Of a DNA stretch of 64,000 nucleotides, positions 48,301 through 60,120 are shown piece after piece. Positions within the stretch are counted from its first letter, which is position 1; every line of letters starts with the position of its first letter. The translations under genes were made by a program, and so were the position numbers. Below the pieces are notes generated by a model. The model was not told the DNA's origin. It did not search any database and saw nothing but the letters and a program-made list of their open reading frames with translations. Source of the DNA: Glomus cerebriforme (Eukaryota; Glomeromycota; Glomeromycetes; Glomerales; Glomeraceae). The stretch is from NCBI GenBank assembly GCA_003550305.1, contig QKYT01000454.1:18964-82963 (forward strand), in the 5' to 3' direction.

Positions 48301-51300
48301 TGATGTTTCAAAATTCTGATGACGTGATTCGAGTTCACTTATTCGTTTAAGTAATGTCTCTTTTTCATTAACAACTGCATTATAAGATGATTCTAAATTT
48401 TTATAACGTAATTCTAATTCATTTACTTTATCTTCTTGCTTTTTCCTTTCACTAACTTCATTATTGTATGAGGATTCTAAATTCTGATAACGAGAACGTA
48501 AATCAGCCATTTCTTCTTCTGATATAGATATTGAAGTTTCCGATCTTGCTGGTGAATTCTTGGCTGCCTGATAATTTTTGTGCAATACATTTTCTAGATT
48601 TTTGATACGAGCTTCATATGCCTAATGAGTTGAACAATTCTCAGTAAATATTATTGATTGTCATCATTTTAAATACTTAATAAAAACCTTTATTTTCTCT
48701 TCAGCCTTGTCTAATTGTTTTGTTTTCTCAAAATATAGATCCATGTTGACATCTATTTGTGGGGCACTATCTTCAGAAAAACTTTGTCGCGAGGCCCGTT
48801 TAGAACGACGTCCTAATTGAGATGACATTGGTATAAGTTGTGGAGTTAATGCCCGACCTAAAATTGAATTTATTTTTTTAATATTTATTATAAATATTGT
48901 AAATTTATAGATATTCTCATGATTTAATAAAATATACCTTCATTTAATGAAATTGGACGCGATATTGTGCTGCTATTTCTATCGTCATGCTTTTCTGAGA
49001 AAACTATAAAATTACCGAAAGATTTAAGTTATATATTACAAAACAAGATACAATAAGTGTTAATAAATTTAAACTCACAACTTTTCTCTACAATTCGATC
49101 AAATTCATAACTCATTCCTTCTATTTGACTAGTCAACTTCAGCAATATTGCCTGTAAGCTTGACAAGGGATTATCGTTTGAAGATTGTATTCGTATCTTA
49201 GATAACGAAGAAGTAAAGGTTGAAGAGCGATGGAAAGAAGCTTGCGACATGACTGCTGGACGAATTTCTTCCATAAAATTTAAAAAAGCTGTTGTAAAAA
49301 AAGAATAATTAATATTATAAATCATAAAATAGTAAAACATTATAAATCAATAAATATTACCATGTATATCTTCAGCTGTAAAAGATGGTAATTTATCTTC
49401 CTTAATATTAGCCGTAGATATGTCACACATAGGAGGATCTTCATCTAACGCTATAATATATATTCACCAATCATAAAACCAGTTAATATTGTAACTTATG
49501 GTTAAAGGAACTTAAATTTATCGTTCATTATACCTGGAATATTAACTGGAACATATTTTTTTACATCCGTTCTATAAGAATCGCGTCTCTTCTGTTCTAT
49601 ATTACGAATATGACCCATTATCTCAGCCATTTGTTGTGCTTTTGTAAGTATAAGCTAAAAATATTTATAAACAATGGGTTAAATTGAGAGATAATAACAA
49701 TAAAAAAAAAATTATATTGGTCCTACCTTTGCATATTCTTTCCTTCTCACAATTTCAACGATAGTTTTAGCCTAAATTTCAAACAGCTTTTAAGTTAATG
49801 ATATATATATATTATGAGACATTAATAAAAAATATGATTATAATATTACATAAGCAATTGGCATTTGATGAACATGATTTAGACTCTTAAATTCTTGAGA
49901 TTTAGATCGAAGTTCAGACTCCAATCTACTTAACGAATTGGGAATACCAGCAATAAAAGATTCAAGACGCGATATTTCTTGTAAACTGGATACTAATGTC
50001 GAAGTCATTGCATTCTATAAAAATTTTTTAATTGAATGTTTAGGAAAGTAATATAATAAACTATAAAATCTTTTTTTTAAAAAAAATACCTTGCATTGAA
50101 CAAATGATTTCACTTGTTCACGAATATATTGATCGTATTTTTGCATTTCTAGAGAAAAAAAAATTACAAATGACACGTATAAAAATAAATTCTAATGTCA
50201 GATAAATTATATTGTAGTTTGCATACCTGGCAAATACTCCTTCGATTGAATGTTGGATAGATGTTCAAAAGCCTCAATTGACTTTGTGGTGGTTGTAGAT
50301 AAAGTTTTGGTATTTGATTCAAGAATTTTTGATACTTGATTTTGTACGCGTGTAACGTCTTTAAAAATATATACATATACATATTTTTTGATAAAAACTT
50401 GCGTCTTATTGCAATAATTATTAATAAAGAATATAGTAATTTCTTAATTACCTCTCTCCAATTTTTCAGCAATTTGTTTCATTTTATTACAACATTCTCG
50501 AATATTATTTAAAGCTGTTTCCAATTTAGGGAATCTAAGAGAAATATAAATTATTTAATTAGTCCAGATACGATTAATAAAAAGAAATAAATTTTTATGT
50601 AAAAATATTAAAATGGAAAAATAGCGTACGAGCTATCAAACTTTTTCTTTTTTAACGCCTCTGTGCCTGATTGTACAGAGCGAACCACAGAAGTCAATTC
50701 TTGGACACTTTTAAAAATTTGATCTAATGATAAGAACATGTCAAATCGGTAAGAATTAAATTTTGTAAGAGAAGAAAAAAACGAATCAATATTTGAAAAT
50801 TAAAATTTACCATAAGCTTGTTTACCCTCTTTCGCCGATATTATAAGCTTGTCCTCAGCTACATAATCAGCCAAGGTATAAGAATTTCTGTCCTTCGTTA
50901 TATTCCTTGCGTCTTTTAATAATTCAGGATGTATTTTGATACGCCGAAGCGTTTCGATATCAGTTGACAAACTAAAGTAATTATGTCAAATTATGAACAT
51001 TTGGAACTTGAAATATAAATAATCCCACGTAATCAATTATATTATAAAAAGTTTTAAAAACCTTTGAATCAGTTTATTTTGTTTGGTTATTTCTTTATCG
51101 GAAAATGTGTAAACGTCTTCATGAGCCTCAATTACAGAACTAGAATGACAAAATAACATTATTGAAATATTGATAAATATTAGCAAGTTCTGAATAATCG
51201 ATAAATTCGTTGGTAATATACAAACCGGCAATGCGAATCGAGATTTGTAATGGCAACTTCCAATGCCATTAGCTGAATCTTTTGTTCTTGATATAATCGT

Positions 51301-52236
51301 TCGCAAAACTCTACATGTGTGATGGCCGACTTGATGAATGACTTAATGAAATAATTGAAAGAATTGCCAAAAAAGATTATCAAAATGAAAATCAGAAGTT
51401 TAATTCCTTAAATAACATAATATCTAATGATGGTGTTCACCTGCCCATGAGAATGATGCGTCTGAAATAAATTGACATAAGCACCACATTCGTCAGATAG
51501 ATTTATGTTATTCCAAGTACTATGTTTTTGCGACCTTATACTTGTCGCAGGAACTATAATTTTATTTTAAGAATGCAAAAGTTTCACAGTAAATCAAATC
51601 ACGTTAAATGAAAAAAAAAGTTAACAAAAAACTAGCCATTGTTTTACCAATTATGGGAGGTTCCAATGAAGATACTTCAATGAGTGATTCCCGGTTATTT
51701 GTATTGTTTATATCGAGAAGTTCCCTATCGAAAAGAAATATGATGTACTCATCCTTATAATGATTTGCATAGAAAATGAATTTATTAATTAAATTATAAT
51801 TTAATCGGTTTAATCATAAAGAAAAAAAAAATTAAAGTAGAGAATTTGATTTCTACCTTTCCAGCAGCATTATTCGCATCATTTATCAGTTCAGTTTTGA
51901 GTTGCAAGCCAAAGCTCGTCATTAATATCTGTGAAGATATTGGTACACCACTCACTTGCTCTAGTTCTTCCTTAAGGTCATTCAAGCTATTTTAATGGAT
52001 CAATCAATTTTTTTTATTTCATAAATAAATAAACAATTATTAATACGAAATTATTTGATCTAAGAACATAGCTAAGCTAAATACAGCTTTACGAAAAAGA
52101 GTCAATTTTTTTTCCTGTAAATTCTAACCTTTACTAAAATAACTACTCTATGAAAAAGAAGAAGCTGAGAAGTATACCTCTCAAAAGTATTCCGCACTCG
52201 GAATCGTGTTCCAGTTTCCGCCCGATAAATTTTCAT
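45375..52236 (-). CDS. ATG11: autophagy scaffold ATG11 (RB1CC1/FIP200-like), about 29 exons
   Basis: About 29 exons give roughly 1,490 aa. ATG11 links cargo receptors to the Atg1 kinase in selective autophagy. First exons: 52178-52236, 51857-51986, then blocks ending near 51646, 51450, 51227, 51060 and 50811. The N-terminus (MKIYRAETGTRFRV, then VPISSQILMTSFGLQL) is ubiquitin-like, as in FIP200/Atg11. The centre is coiled coil, longest in the exon at about 47756-48622. The C-terminal Atg11 domain is clear: NFKKGDFALFLPTRN, then PWAAFNINCPHYFL and RDWIVSRIVDITERIVD, ending in a Ser-rich tail. Joins such as AA|T before FKKG keep frame. The donor after EERWRKK (near 47550) is not a clear GT: a GC donor or a weak GTCAAT are options. 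Exon borders not listed are by eye. Confidence 0.88.
48085..48160. repeat. 21-nt in-frame repeat in ATG11 coiled coil
   Basis: Three to four copies of a 21-nt unit encode successive heptads of the type AKIAELE. Codon differences show the units are not recent perfect duplicates. Confidence 0.7.
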
Positions 52237-53372
52237 AATGAATAAATAAAGAAGTTAAGAAGCCGAAAGTAACAATTCTCATTGCTTTATATAAATTTGT
52301 TTGTGTTTCCGAAATTTGAAAATCTCGGGACTTTTTAAAAGCTGGTAATAATCATTAAATATTCCGATGATATTTGAATGTATTTGTCAAACAAAATTAT
52401 TTTATATGATTTTGGCCAGCATTCACTCGGCCGGCATTAAATGACAAATAATTTGTGACGAATAGGCGAAAAGTTGACAAATTATGAAGTCATACAGTAA
52501 GTTATAATATGAAAATAAAAAAAACAATGAATTTGTCATACAAAAATCAATAAAGTTACCTGTACAGTCAAAACTGGTTATAACGAACCTTTTTATAGCG
52601 AACTCTGGATATAACGAACCCAAAATTTTGAACTTTTAATAATAGTTCGTTATAAAAAATGTAATGCTCATATAGAAAACATAGTAATTTGTATAACGAA
52701 CTTTTTTTTTTTCACGGAACCGTTGGTTCGTTATAAAGAGTGTTGACTGTATTTTATAATTGAGAAAAGAACCTGAACACGTGATTTTTTTTATCAAATA
52801 AATTTAATTAGTTTTATTCATTTAAATTTTTCATTCACTATTAAAAATATATCATAACAATTTGTAAATGGAATCTATCAAACAATTTGCGTTGAAATTT
52901 CACTTGCTAGTAATAAATGCTATTAAAATGCGTACCAGCGACGCAGTAAAATGATAATTTCGTATTTTATAGCATATATTCAATAGTTGTTTAATCAAAT
53001 TTATTATTCAACGACCATTTTTTTTTAAAAAAAAAGCGTATACGAAAAAAAAATCAAAGGTCTCTGATAGAGATGTTCAATATAATAATTTTGGTCAAAC
53101 GATTATAAAATATAAATTCTATCAGCATGTATTATGAGGGAACCTGAAACACACTTGTGGTTTTTTTTATTACATGAGCAAAATAATCGTATTTTTATTA
53201 CTCGCATTAGTAGATCCGGACATCCGGTTGATCGGAAATTAACATGTGACAATAAACTTTGATAAGCTTATCAATACTATTTTAACTAACAATACATTTA
53301 TTTATAAATCAAGATTTGGGTTGTAAAATTACAATTAAGTAAAAAGTGGGCTTATTGATAATTTAGTATAAA
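52237..53372. other. intergenic region containing a MITE
   Basis: Apart from the element at 52563-52751, only AT-rich sequence is seen. A short inverted run TTTTTTTTAAAAAAAAA lies at about 53019-53036. Confidence 0.5.
52563..52751. mobile_element. MITE with TA target duplication (pogo/Tigger-like ends)
   Basis: TA, then CAGTCAAAACTGGTTATAAC; the right end mirrored reads CAGTCAACACTCTTTATAAC, then TA. TATAACGAAC words recur inside. About 185 bp between the TA pairs, no coding sequence. CAGTC ends with TA duplications fit the pogo/Tigger branch of Tc1/mariner. It differs in sequence from the element at 1505-1693 beyond the first six bases. Confidence 0.85.
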
Positions 53373-54567
53373 TTACCAAGTAGTATATATATAAAATTGA
53401 ATGAATATCTTAATGAAAGAAAAGAATTAGTAAAAAATTTTTTAAAAAATTTAAACCAATTTTAAAAGTTTTTACTTACAATAAAGTCAAAAATTAGAGT
53501 ACCTCCACTTCCTACTATCCAAGCTAAATTTATTAGCAAAACTTCTGGATCTGTTGAATTTAAAATAATAGACTTGTTTTACAAAATAATAATTAAAGAT
53601 TAGTTTGATTAATCAAAGGGTTAATTTGTAATTTAAATTGAAACTATTCATACCAAACTATATGATATATTCCCTAGCACACAAAAGCAGAACATGGCAA
53701 GTGATAAACCTTCTGTAGATTTATTTTTATAGTTTTGAATGATTTGTGGAATTCGAGCACCAACTGTTACAAGTATGATATATTATTGATTAATAAATAA
53801 TAATAAAATATTATTATAATTTTTTTTTTTTTTTTTACTTACGATAAAGAAACGCACTAACCCATCCAAAGATTTGTGGCCATACATCCAATGTTTTATA
53901 ATTATTAACTTTTTGCGATCTATTTCTACTGGAAATGACATAAGCAATTACTCCAGTTAAACAAACTCCAACTAATGAAATGAAAATTGATAAGAATTGT
54001 TTAATTATCGCTTGACGTCTCGATTCTGGTGTAGGAGGATTATCATTAATAAGGGGAATAGTTTCTTCAACATCTTCATCGATTGGTATTCTTCGACTGC
54101 GGTAATAATAAACTTGAAGAATAATTATTATGTCGGTTAACACGTAGTAAACAGCAAGGATTATCTAACAATAAAAATTGTCAATATGCTATTCACAATA
54201 TTCAGTTCGATATGATAAATTTTACATTTCACAAACCGCTAACACTATATTTTAATTAAAACTGTTAAAGCTGCCAAATATTCACCATAGTTTTAAGTAA
54301 TCCTTGTAAAGCTGCTCCCGTTAAATTTAACAAATCCCCGACAGCCCATATATAAAGAAAAGGAAGTGATAACGAATCACCAGACTTTCGCTTATAATTT
54401 GTCCATATTTGACTATAAAAGAAAATTTTTGATTTTTTTTTAACTCAGGTCAAGTTTTTTTTTATCATTATTTTTTATTTTAAATAAACTTACGGTAATA
54501 AAACTACGACCCAAGAAGCTATTGATATATAACCAGCAACTATTGAAAGAATTTCGTTGTTATACAT
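53373..54567 (-). CDS. PQ-loop vacuolar/lysosomal amino-acid transporter (Ypq/PQLC2 type)
   Basis: Six exons (54494-54567, 54286-54412, 53843-54164, 53654-53763, 53480-53572, 53373-53408) encode 253 aa. The family (yeast Ypq1-3, human PQLC2/SLC66A1) exports cationic amino acids across the vacuole or lysosome membrane. Seven hydrophobic segments are expected, and both PQ loops are present: PQIWTNYKRKSGDSLSLPFL and ARIPQIIQNYKNKSTEGLSL. The second repeat ends GNISYSL and leads to LAWIVGSGGTLIFDFIIFIQF. An acidic, Pro-containing loop (PIDEDVEETIPLINDN) separates the two halves and contains a dileucine-like ETIPLI that could act as a vacuolar sorting signal. The last exon is only 12 codons, but its FIQFYIY ending matches the family C-terminus. 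It is divergent from the RNF34-like gene. Confidence 0.92.
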
Positions 54568-54788
54568 TTTTTTATAAGGTGAAGTAGACAGAAAGACAAA
54601 CTGTGCGTCAGTTTCAGTTTTATTTGTTACATGTTTATATAGGTGTAACACTCGGACCAAAATAAAACTAACTGCGTTTAATTTAAACTATGCTATTAAA
54701 GTGTTAAACAAACAAACATGACAAGTCACGTGTTTAAACCTTTTTCCTGTACATATTGGCCACAGTTCGATTTACTAACCTTGTAAAG

Positions 54789-56341
54789 ATGGCGGATAAT
54801 TTTGGTGATTTTATGGTCGTTGACGAAGAGTACGTTCAAAGTCCTGGAACAACTTATCATAAACCTCTAACTAATTCCATTCCGAAACTTAAGCCACTAA
54901 ATGTAGCTTCTTGCTGTTCTTCCTGCAGTATTACATTTCGCTTGTTCCGTCTAAAATATAACTGTCATAATTGTGGTAATTAGTTAAATTAATTTCTTTT
55001 TATACTGAAGTTTGGACTAATGATATTTTATTTGTAGGAAATGTAATTTGTGGACGTTGTTCTGATAATAGAACTGAAATACCAAAATTTGGTTATTTTG
55101 AGTAAGTTGGTAAATCTTTTACGTTTTATACTTTTAACCATTTAAACATTTATTCTTTTTTTTTTAAAACGATGCCAGACCTGTGCGGATTTGTGATTTG
55201 TGTTATAGTTATTTGAAAAGTAAGTCAATTGGTTACGCATTTTATTAATAATATATAACTGTTTTTTTAAAATAAATATTTTATTTTGTGTTTATAGTAA
55301 TGAAAATGAATCGATCCCAACTTATTAGATTACCGATCAAAACATTGCGAGAATATATTTCAGCATATAATCTCCCATATCATAATAATGATATTATTGA
55401 AAAAGATGATTTAGTTAATGTTGTCACAGCACATATACCAATGGAAGAACGTTATGAAGTTTATTATCGAGATCATTACCCAATATCTCATGGTGAGACT
55501 GGTATGTCATTTTGAGAAATTGATATTTATCATTACAACAAATTATAATTTAGCAGCGTCTGATATTCAACCAAATAGCTCGTCCCGAAACTCAGAACAA
55601 CTCTGGTTATTCACGATCTCATGTACCTCAACCTCGATCTCAACCTCGATCTCGACCTCGACCTCAACCCCGACCTCAACCTCAACCTCAACCTCAATCT
55701 CAATCTCAATCTCAACCTCGACCTCGACCTCAACAACCTCAACCTCAACCTCAACCTCAACCTCGACCTCGACCTCGACCTCAACCTCAACCTCAATCTC
55801 AATCTCATCGACCTCGACCTCAACCTCAACGTCAACCTCAACCTCCCCAACAACCTTCACCACAACGTCAAAATTATAAATCACCGCAAAATTCCCCCCA
55901 TAGACCTCCAATTTCACTTCAAACTATTATTAGAGATAAATTGGATGTATCTAAATTATCTGTTAAAACTATTAAAGAAATTCTCAAGGAAAATTGTATT
56001 GATTGCTCCAAAATGGTTGAAAAATCTGAGTTAATTGAACGTATGGATATTTTGATTAAATGGGCGAAGCATGAAATGTCAAATAATACAAGTGAAATTT
56101 CTGATGACGGATTATGTAGAATTTGTTGTGATGCTCAATCAAACTGTTTATTTATGGATTGTGGTAAGTGTAAAAATATTAATAAATGATTTATTTGAAT
56201 TACAAAAATTTATTTTATTATTTATATTTAGGACATATGTGCACTTGTTTGGATTGTGGAAAGAAACTGCAAGAAACTAAAAATGAATGTCCAATTTGCA
56301 GAGAAACAATCATAAAAATAATTCGAGTTTTTAGAGCATAA
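54789..56341 (+). CDS. FYVE-like/SAP/RING E3 ubiquitin ligase (RNF34/RFFL-like)
   Basis: Six exons (54789-54975, 55038-55101, 55179-55219, 55298-55501, 55579-56163, 56232-56341) encode 396 aa. N-terminal zinc finger of the FYVE-like type: CCSSCSITF, YNCHNCGNVICGRCSD and ICDLCYSYL. A SAP-like helix pair follows (LIRLPIKTLREYISAYNLP), then a Pro/Gln/Arg repeat region, a second SAP-like motif (VSKLSVKTIKEILKENC) and a C-terminal RING: CRICCDAQSNCLFMDCGHMC, CLDCGKK, CPICRE. This order is that of the metazoan RNF34/rififylin ligases. Intron 4 was placed to the AG at 55578, because the nearer AGs lead into a frame that stops before the RING. The real frame through the repeat is the Pro-Gln/Pro-Arg one. 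Function as an endosomal E3 is inferred from the family. Confidence 0.85.
55624..55850. repeat. hexanucleotide repeat (CCTCAA/CCTCGA)n
   Basis: About 38 copies of CCTCRA, with TCTCAA variants, inside exon 5 of the RNF34-like gene. In the coding frame it reads Pro-Gln/Pro-Arg with Ser-Gln variants. All six frames stay open here, so the long Ser-Thr, Leu-Asn/Asp, Val-Glu and Arg-Leu open frames are artefacts. Confidence 0.9.
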
Positions 56342-56972
56342 AATGACTCTTTATTAAATATATATTTCATTACAAATTGAGTTGTTAAATCGAATTTCTC
56401 AGTAAATCTAGCTAATTAAAAATTATTAATTCTAATCAACAAAGGTTACAAAGAATGAAAGATTCAATAATGTCAATCATGAAAGATAATGGAAGATATG
56501 GAGAATAAAAAGAGTAAAAAAGTAATCAATAAAATTAATAAGTAATTTTAGACATTCTTGTTTAAAAGAAAAGAAATTTATTATTATTCTTTGTCCGTAT
56601 ATAATGTAGAATTTGGTAAAATGTTATTTACAATATAGGCTTAACATTATTATAGCATGTCAAATATGGTGTTAGTTTTGGTCAAAAAAAGTGATTTATT
56701 ATTTTATACTAGTAATTTTCTCTGCTTATAAGACGGATCTCTAATTAATTTACTAATAATATAATTCTGGTTTTCAAATATCATAAAAAAGAAGTAAAAT
56801 TTAACCTATCTTTTTTTTCATATTATAATACGAAATATATTTATCAAATAATCTAATTTGTGTGTCGATATAATAAATAAATAGTATTAAATAATATTAG
56901 CTAGAATACATATTAAAAATTAAATTTACAAATGAAAATGAATTTTAAACTTTAAAAATTACAATTTAATTA
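56342..56972. other. convergent intergenic region
   Basis: AT-rich 3' flanks; no features supported. Confidence 0.5.
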
Positions 56973-58791
56973 CTAGCCATAATTATTTAAAGCTTTTACG
57001 GCAATTTCACCCTACAATAAAAAATAAAATAAAAATAAAAAGTGTTAATATTATAATCTTTGATTCTAGATAAAAAGTTTCTTCTAAACAATACATACAA
57101 TAGCAACGAAAACTGCAACAACGATTAACCAGATAATAATCCATGTAATTCTTGTCATATTCGAATTACCTATATCTTCACGTAACATATCTAATAAATC
57201 ACTAATAATATTACATCGTTCATTTAAAAGTTTTACGCGTTGAGATATTTCAAGATAAGCTAATTTAAGTGTCCAATGAACAAAAATCCGTAAGAATCAA
57301 TTAAAATTTAAGGAAACCAATATTAAACTTATATAAAGATAATAAATACATCTAATTGCATTATATAATGGTTCTAAAGATGGCTCGGACCAAAATATTT
57401 CTGGAGTATCTATAAAATAAAATATTTATTAAAAAAGTTTAAACATTTAATGAATAAAGAATGAGCTCACCTAATACATTAGACACTAAATTTACATTCA
57501 TACGTAGCTTGAACATTTCTCCACTTAACTTCGTAACTTGAACTCGATTTCTGAATATCAAAAAATTTATAATTTCTTCATCAACGATAATCATAAAACA
57601 ATCATATAAAATCTTTCTTACAAATTTAATCTTCCAGTTTGTGCCAACATTTTTGGTATATGTTTGGTTCTCTCGATAGTATTCTCCATTTGCCACTCAT
57701 ATAATGACAATTTTGTGCATTGACTTATTGCATGACTAATTGTCAATTTGACTATATGATGATCAGTTTTTAATGTTATCATATCGTTAAATATTCTAGG
57801 TTGCCTCTTAGATTCAATATCATATTGAAAATGAAATGTTTCAACTTCAATGTCGTCCTTTCTCAAAGGACGAACTGCAACTCCAGATCCAGCAATATCA
57901 TTAAGTAACAAAAGTTCTTGTTCTTCTGTGAAATTCCAAATCACAATAACTCCATAATCGAAGTAAAAGACTTCACCAAGATTCGATAAAGGAGTTACAG
58001 GCTTTATTGTAGATGCAGAACGTTCCTCGCCCTCAAAATTTTCTTCATTTAAAAAATACCGGGATATATCATTATTGTTTTCATAATTTTCAATCTGCAT
58101 ATCCATGAATGTGCGCCCATTCGGAGACTGTACAGCAATCGAAGATGCGATTTCAGTCCTTCTTCCGGAAACTAAAGGAAAATGATATGGCGCATATAAG
58201 CATTCATCATAAAACCTAAAAAAAATATGTATAAACAATAAGATTGTGTTATGGAATATAATCAAAAGTTGTTACATTATAAAAATACTTTGGTTGAACA
58301 TTATGTTCTCTTCTAAGAAATTCCATCAAAATTCCAAGATAAAAACCTTCTGCAACACAATATGCTGTTACTCTTAAAAAATTAAGTATTCATGATCAAA
58401 ATTCTTTGAACAAAATAATGTTCTGTTATAATAGAGAATAAAAGAATTCACGCAAATTCCCTTACCTAGGATAATGATTATTGTTCCTAACTTCCTTCGT
58501 CATTCTTTCAGCATCAGGTATTTCAACATCAGAAACATCGTCAACATTTGAAGCTGGTACGATTTCTTCTTCAGGTAATAAAACTAATTTCTGCGAAGTT
58601 TTTGTTGTTCGTAAAGGTACTGTATGTTTCGTACGACTACTGGATACAGCATTTGAAGATTGAGCTGGAATTAACAGAGGTTTTTTAATTCTTATTTGTG
58701 GTGCGCTAGTGGATCCTATTGTTTCTGGTTGAAATCTAGTGGAAGGACTACGAGAACTACTCAGGGTGAGTTCGATTGGTATATCGGACAT
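56973..58791 (-). CDS. RMND1/Rmd-Sif family protein (DUF155) with C-terminal anchor
   Basis: Seven exons (58466-58791, 58289-58372, 57622-58215, 57471-57550, 57350-57409, 57099-57259, 56973-57011) encode 447 aa. Yeast Rmd1/Rmd8, fission-yeast Sif2/Sif3 and human RMND1 share the central domain. Seen here: TAYCVAEGFYLGILMEFL, YDECLYAPYHFP, the hallmark GEVFYFDYGVIVIWNFTEEQE, then HFQYD and LKTDHHIVKLTISHAISQCTKLSLYE, and the helical end YLEISQRVKLLNERCNIISDLLDML followed by a membrane helix (ITWIIIWLIVVAVFVAI). The N-terminal 100 residues are Ser/Pro-rich and disordered. The long N-terminus and C-terminal anchor fit the non-mitochondrial Rmd8/Sif branch better than mitochondrial RMND1. The exact molecular role of that branch is not known. 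Its start lies about 200 bp from the divergent PEX14 gene. Confidence 0.88.
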
Positions 58792-58988
58792 TTTTGATTC
58801 TTTCGTTTTACAGTAAATAAAATAGTGATAATCAAAAATATATCAATATCTGTTATTGATAGTCCGTCGATCGTTACCGAAATAACAAATAAACTTAGTC
58901 ATGAAAAGATGACAATAATCAGTGCGGATAACGTTTTGGTAGTTTCTACTATTTTGCTATCATTTTATTTAACATTATTTAACTAATC

Positions 58989-60120
58989 ATGTCTACTATT
59001 CGACAAGAACTGGTACAATCAGCTATTAATTTTCTTAAAGATCCACAAGTTCAGAACTCACCGCTACAAAAGCGAGTGGCGTTTCTAGAATCCAAAGGAT
59101 TATCTACAAATGAAATAGAGGAAGCATTGAGACAAGTAAAGGGTGGATCTTCGAGTGTTGCATCACCAGTACCTCCTCCACCTTCTAATCAAGTAGTTGT
59201 TGCACAACCACCTTCAGTTCCAAGAATGGATTGGCGAGATTTTTTTATCGCTGCAGTTTTGATTGGAGGGATTGGGTATGCAATGGTTGAAGTCGCAAAG
59301 GTTTTTTTATTATTTATTAATTTTTTTTTTTCGTCATTAAATGATTCTAAATTACGATTACATATATTTTGAAATTCATTTGTCAAATTTAATACTTAAT
59401 TATATAGCGATATATTGTACCTTTATTAAAAACGCCTACAGCGAATGAACTTGAACGGGATAAGCAAGCGCTTAATGATCAATTCACAGCCGCTTCTGAA
59501 ACACTTGATGTTGTAAAGTCTGATACACAAATTGTCAAAAAAACTATTGAAGAACAAGTATATAGAACAAAGGAATCATTAGAAACGCTAGATAAGATGA
59601 TGAGTGATATTAAGCAACAAGAAATAAAAAGAGAGGCCGATTTGAAGATCTTAAAGGAAGAAGTAGATGCTATCCGAGAATTGATACCAAAGGTACTCTT
59701 ATAGAGAAAATTCATTTAATGATTGGTAAAATACCAATATTAACATTTTCGGTTATCGATTAGCTTCTTGAAAAGTCCAAAGATTCGCAAAACCAATCGC
59801 TTTCAGAATTGCAACAAGAACTTAAATCGTTAAAATCTCTCCTCCTCAATCGAAGACCTAACTCAACGATTGGATCACCTGCAGCTGAAGCATTGGTCTC
59901 ATCGTCTCCAACGTCAACGCCAACGACGCCGCCTATATATAATACAATAATACCATCCGTTTCGTCACCTTTTCCCGCAAGTCGGCCATCAATTCCGCCC
60001 TGGCAAATGGGTATGAACAACAATTCCACAATTAAGGTTCCGGTAGAACATACCTCAAGTGAACAAAATGGAACCAGTACCACCTATACAAACAACGGTG
60101 CTGAAAGCAAATCGCATTAA
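58989..60120 (+). CDS. PEX14: peroxisomal docking protein PEX14
   Basis: Three exons (58989-59300, 59408-59692, 59764-60120) encode 317 aa. PEX14 docks the PEX5 receptor and helps form the protein-import pore. The N-terminal three-helix domain that binds PEX5 WxxxF motifs is clear: ELVQSAINFLKDPQVQNSPL, KRVAFLESKGLSTNEIEEAL. A Pro-rich linker follows (ASPVPPPPSNQ), then a membrane helix preceded by the family's W-rich motif (MDWRDFFIAAVLIGGIGYAMVE) and RYIVPLLK. A coiled coil (about 115-225) and a Ser/Thr/Pro-rich tail complete the usual layout. Confidence 0.95.

Noticed and set aside
55418..56034. Long Ser-Thr, Leu-Asn/Asp, Val-Glu and Arg-Leu open frames
   Set aside because: All are alternate readings of the CCTCRA hexanucleotide repeat; only the Pro-Gln/Arg frame connects to both flanking domains.
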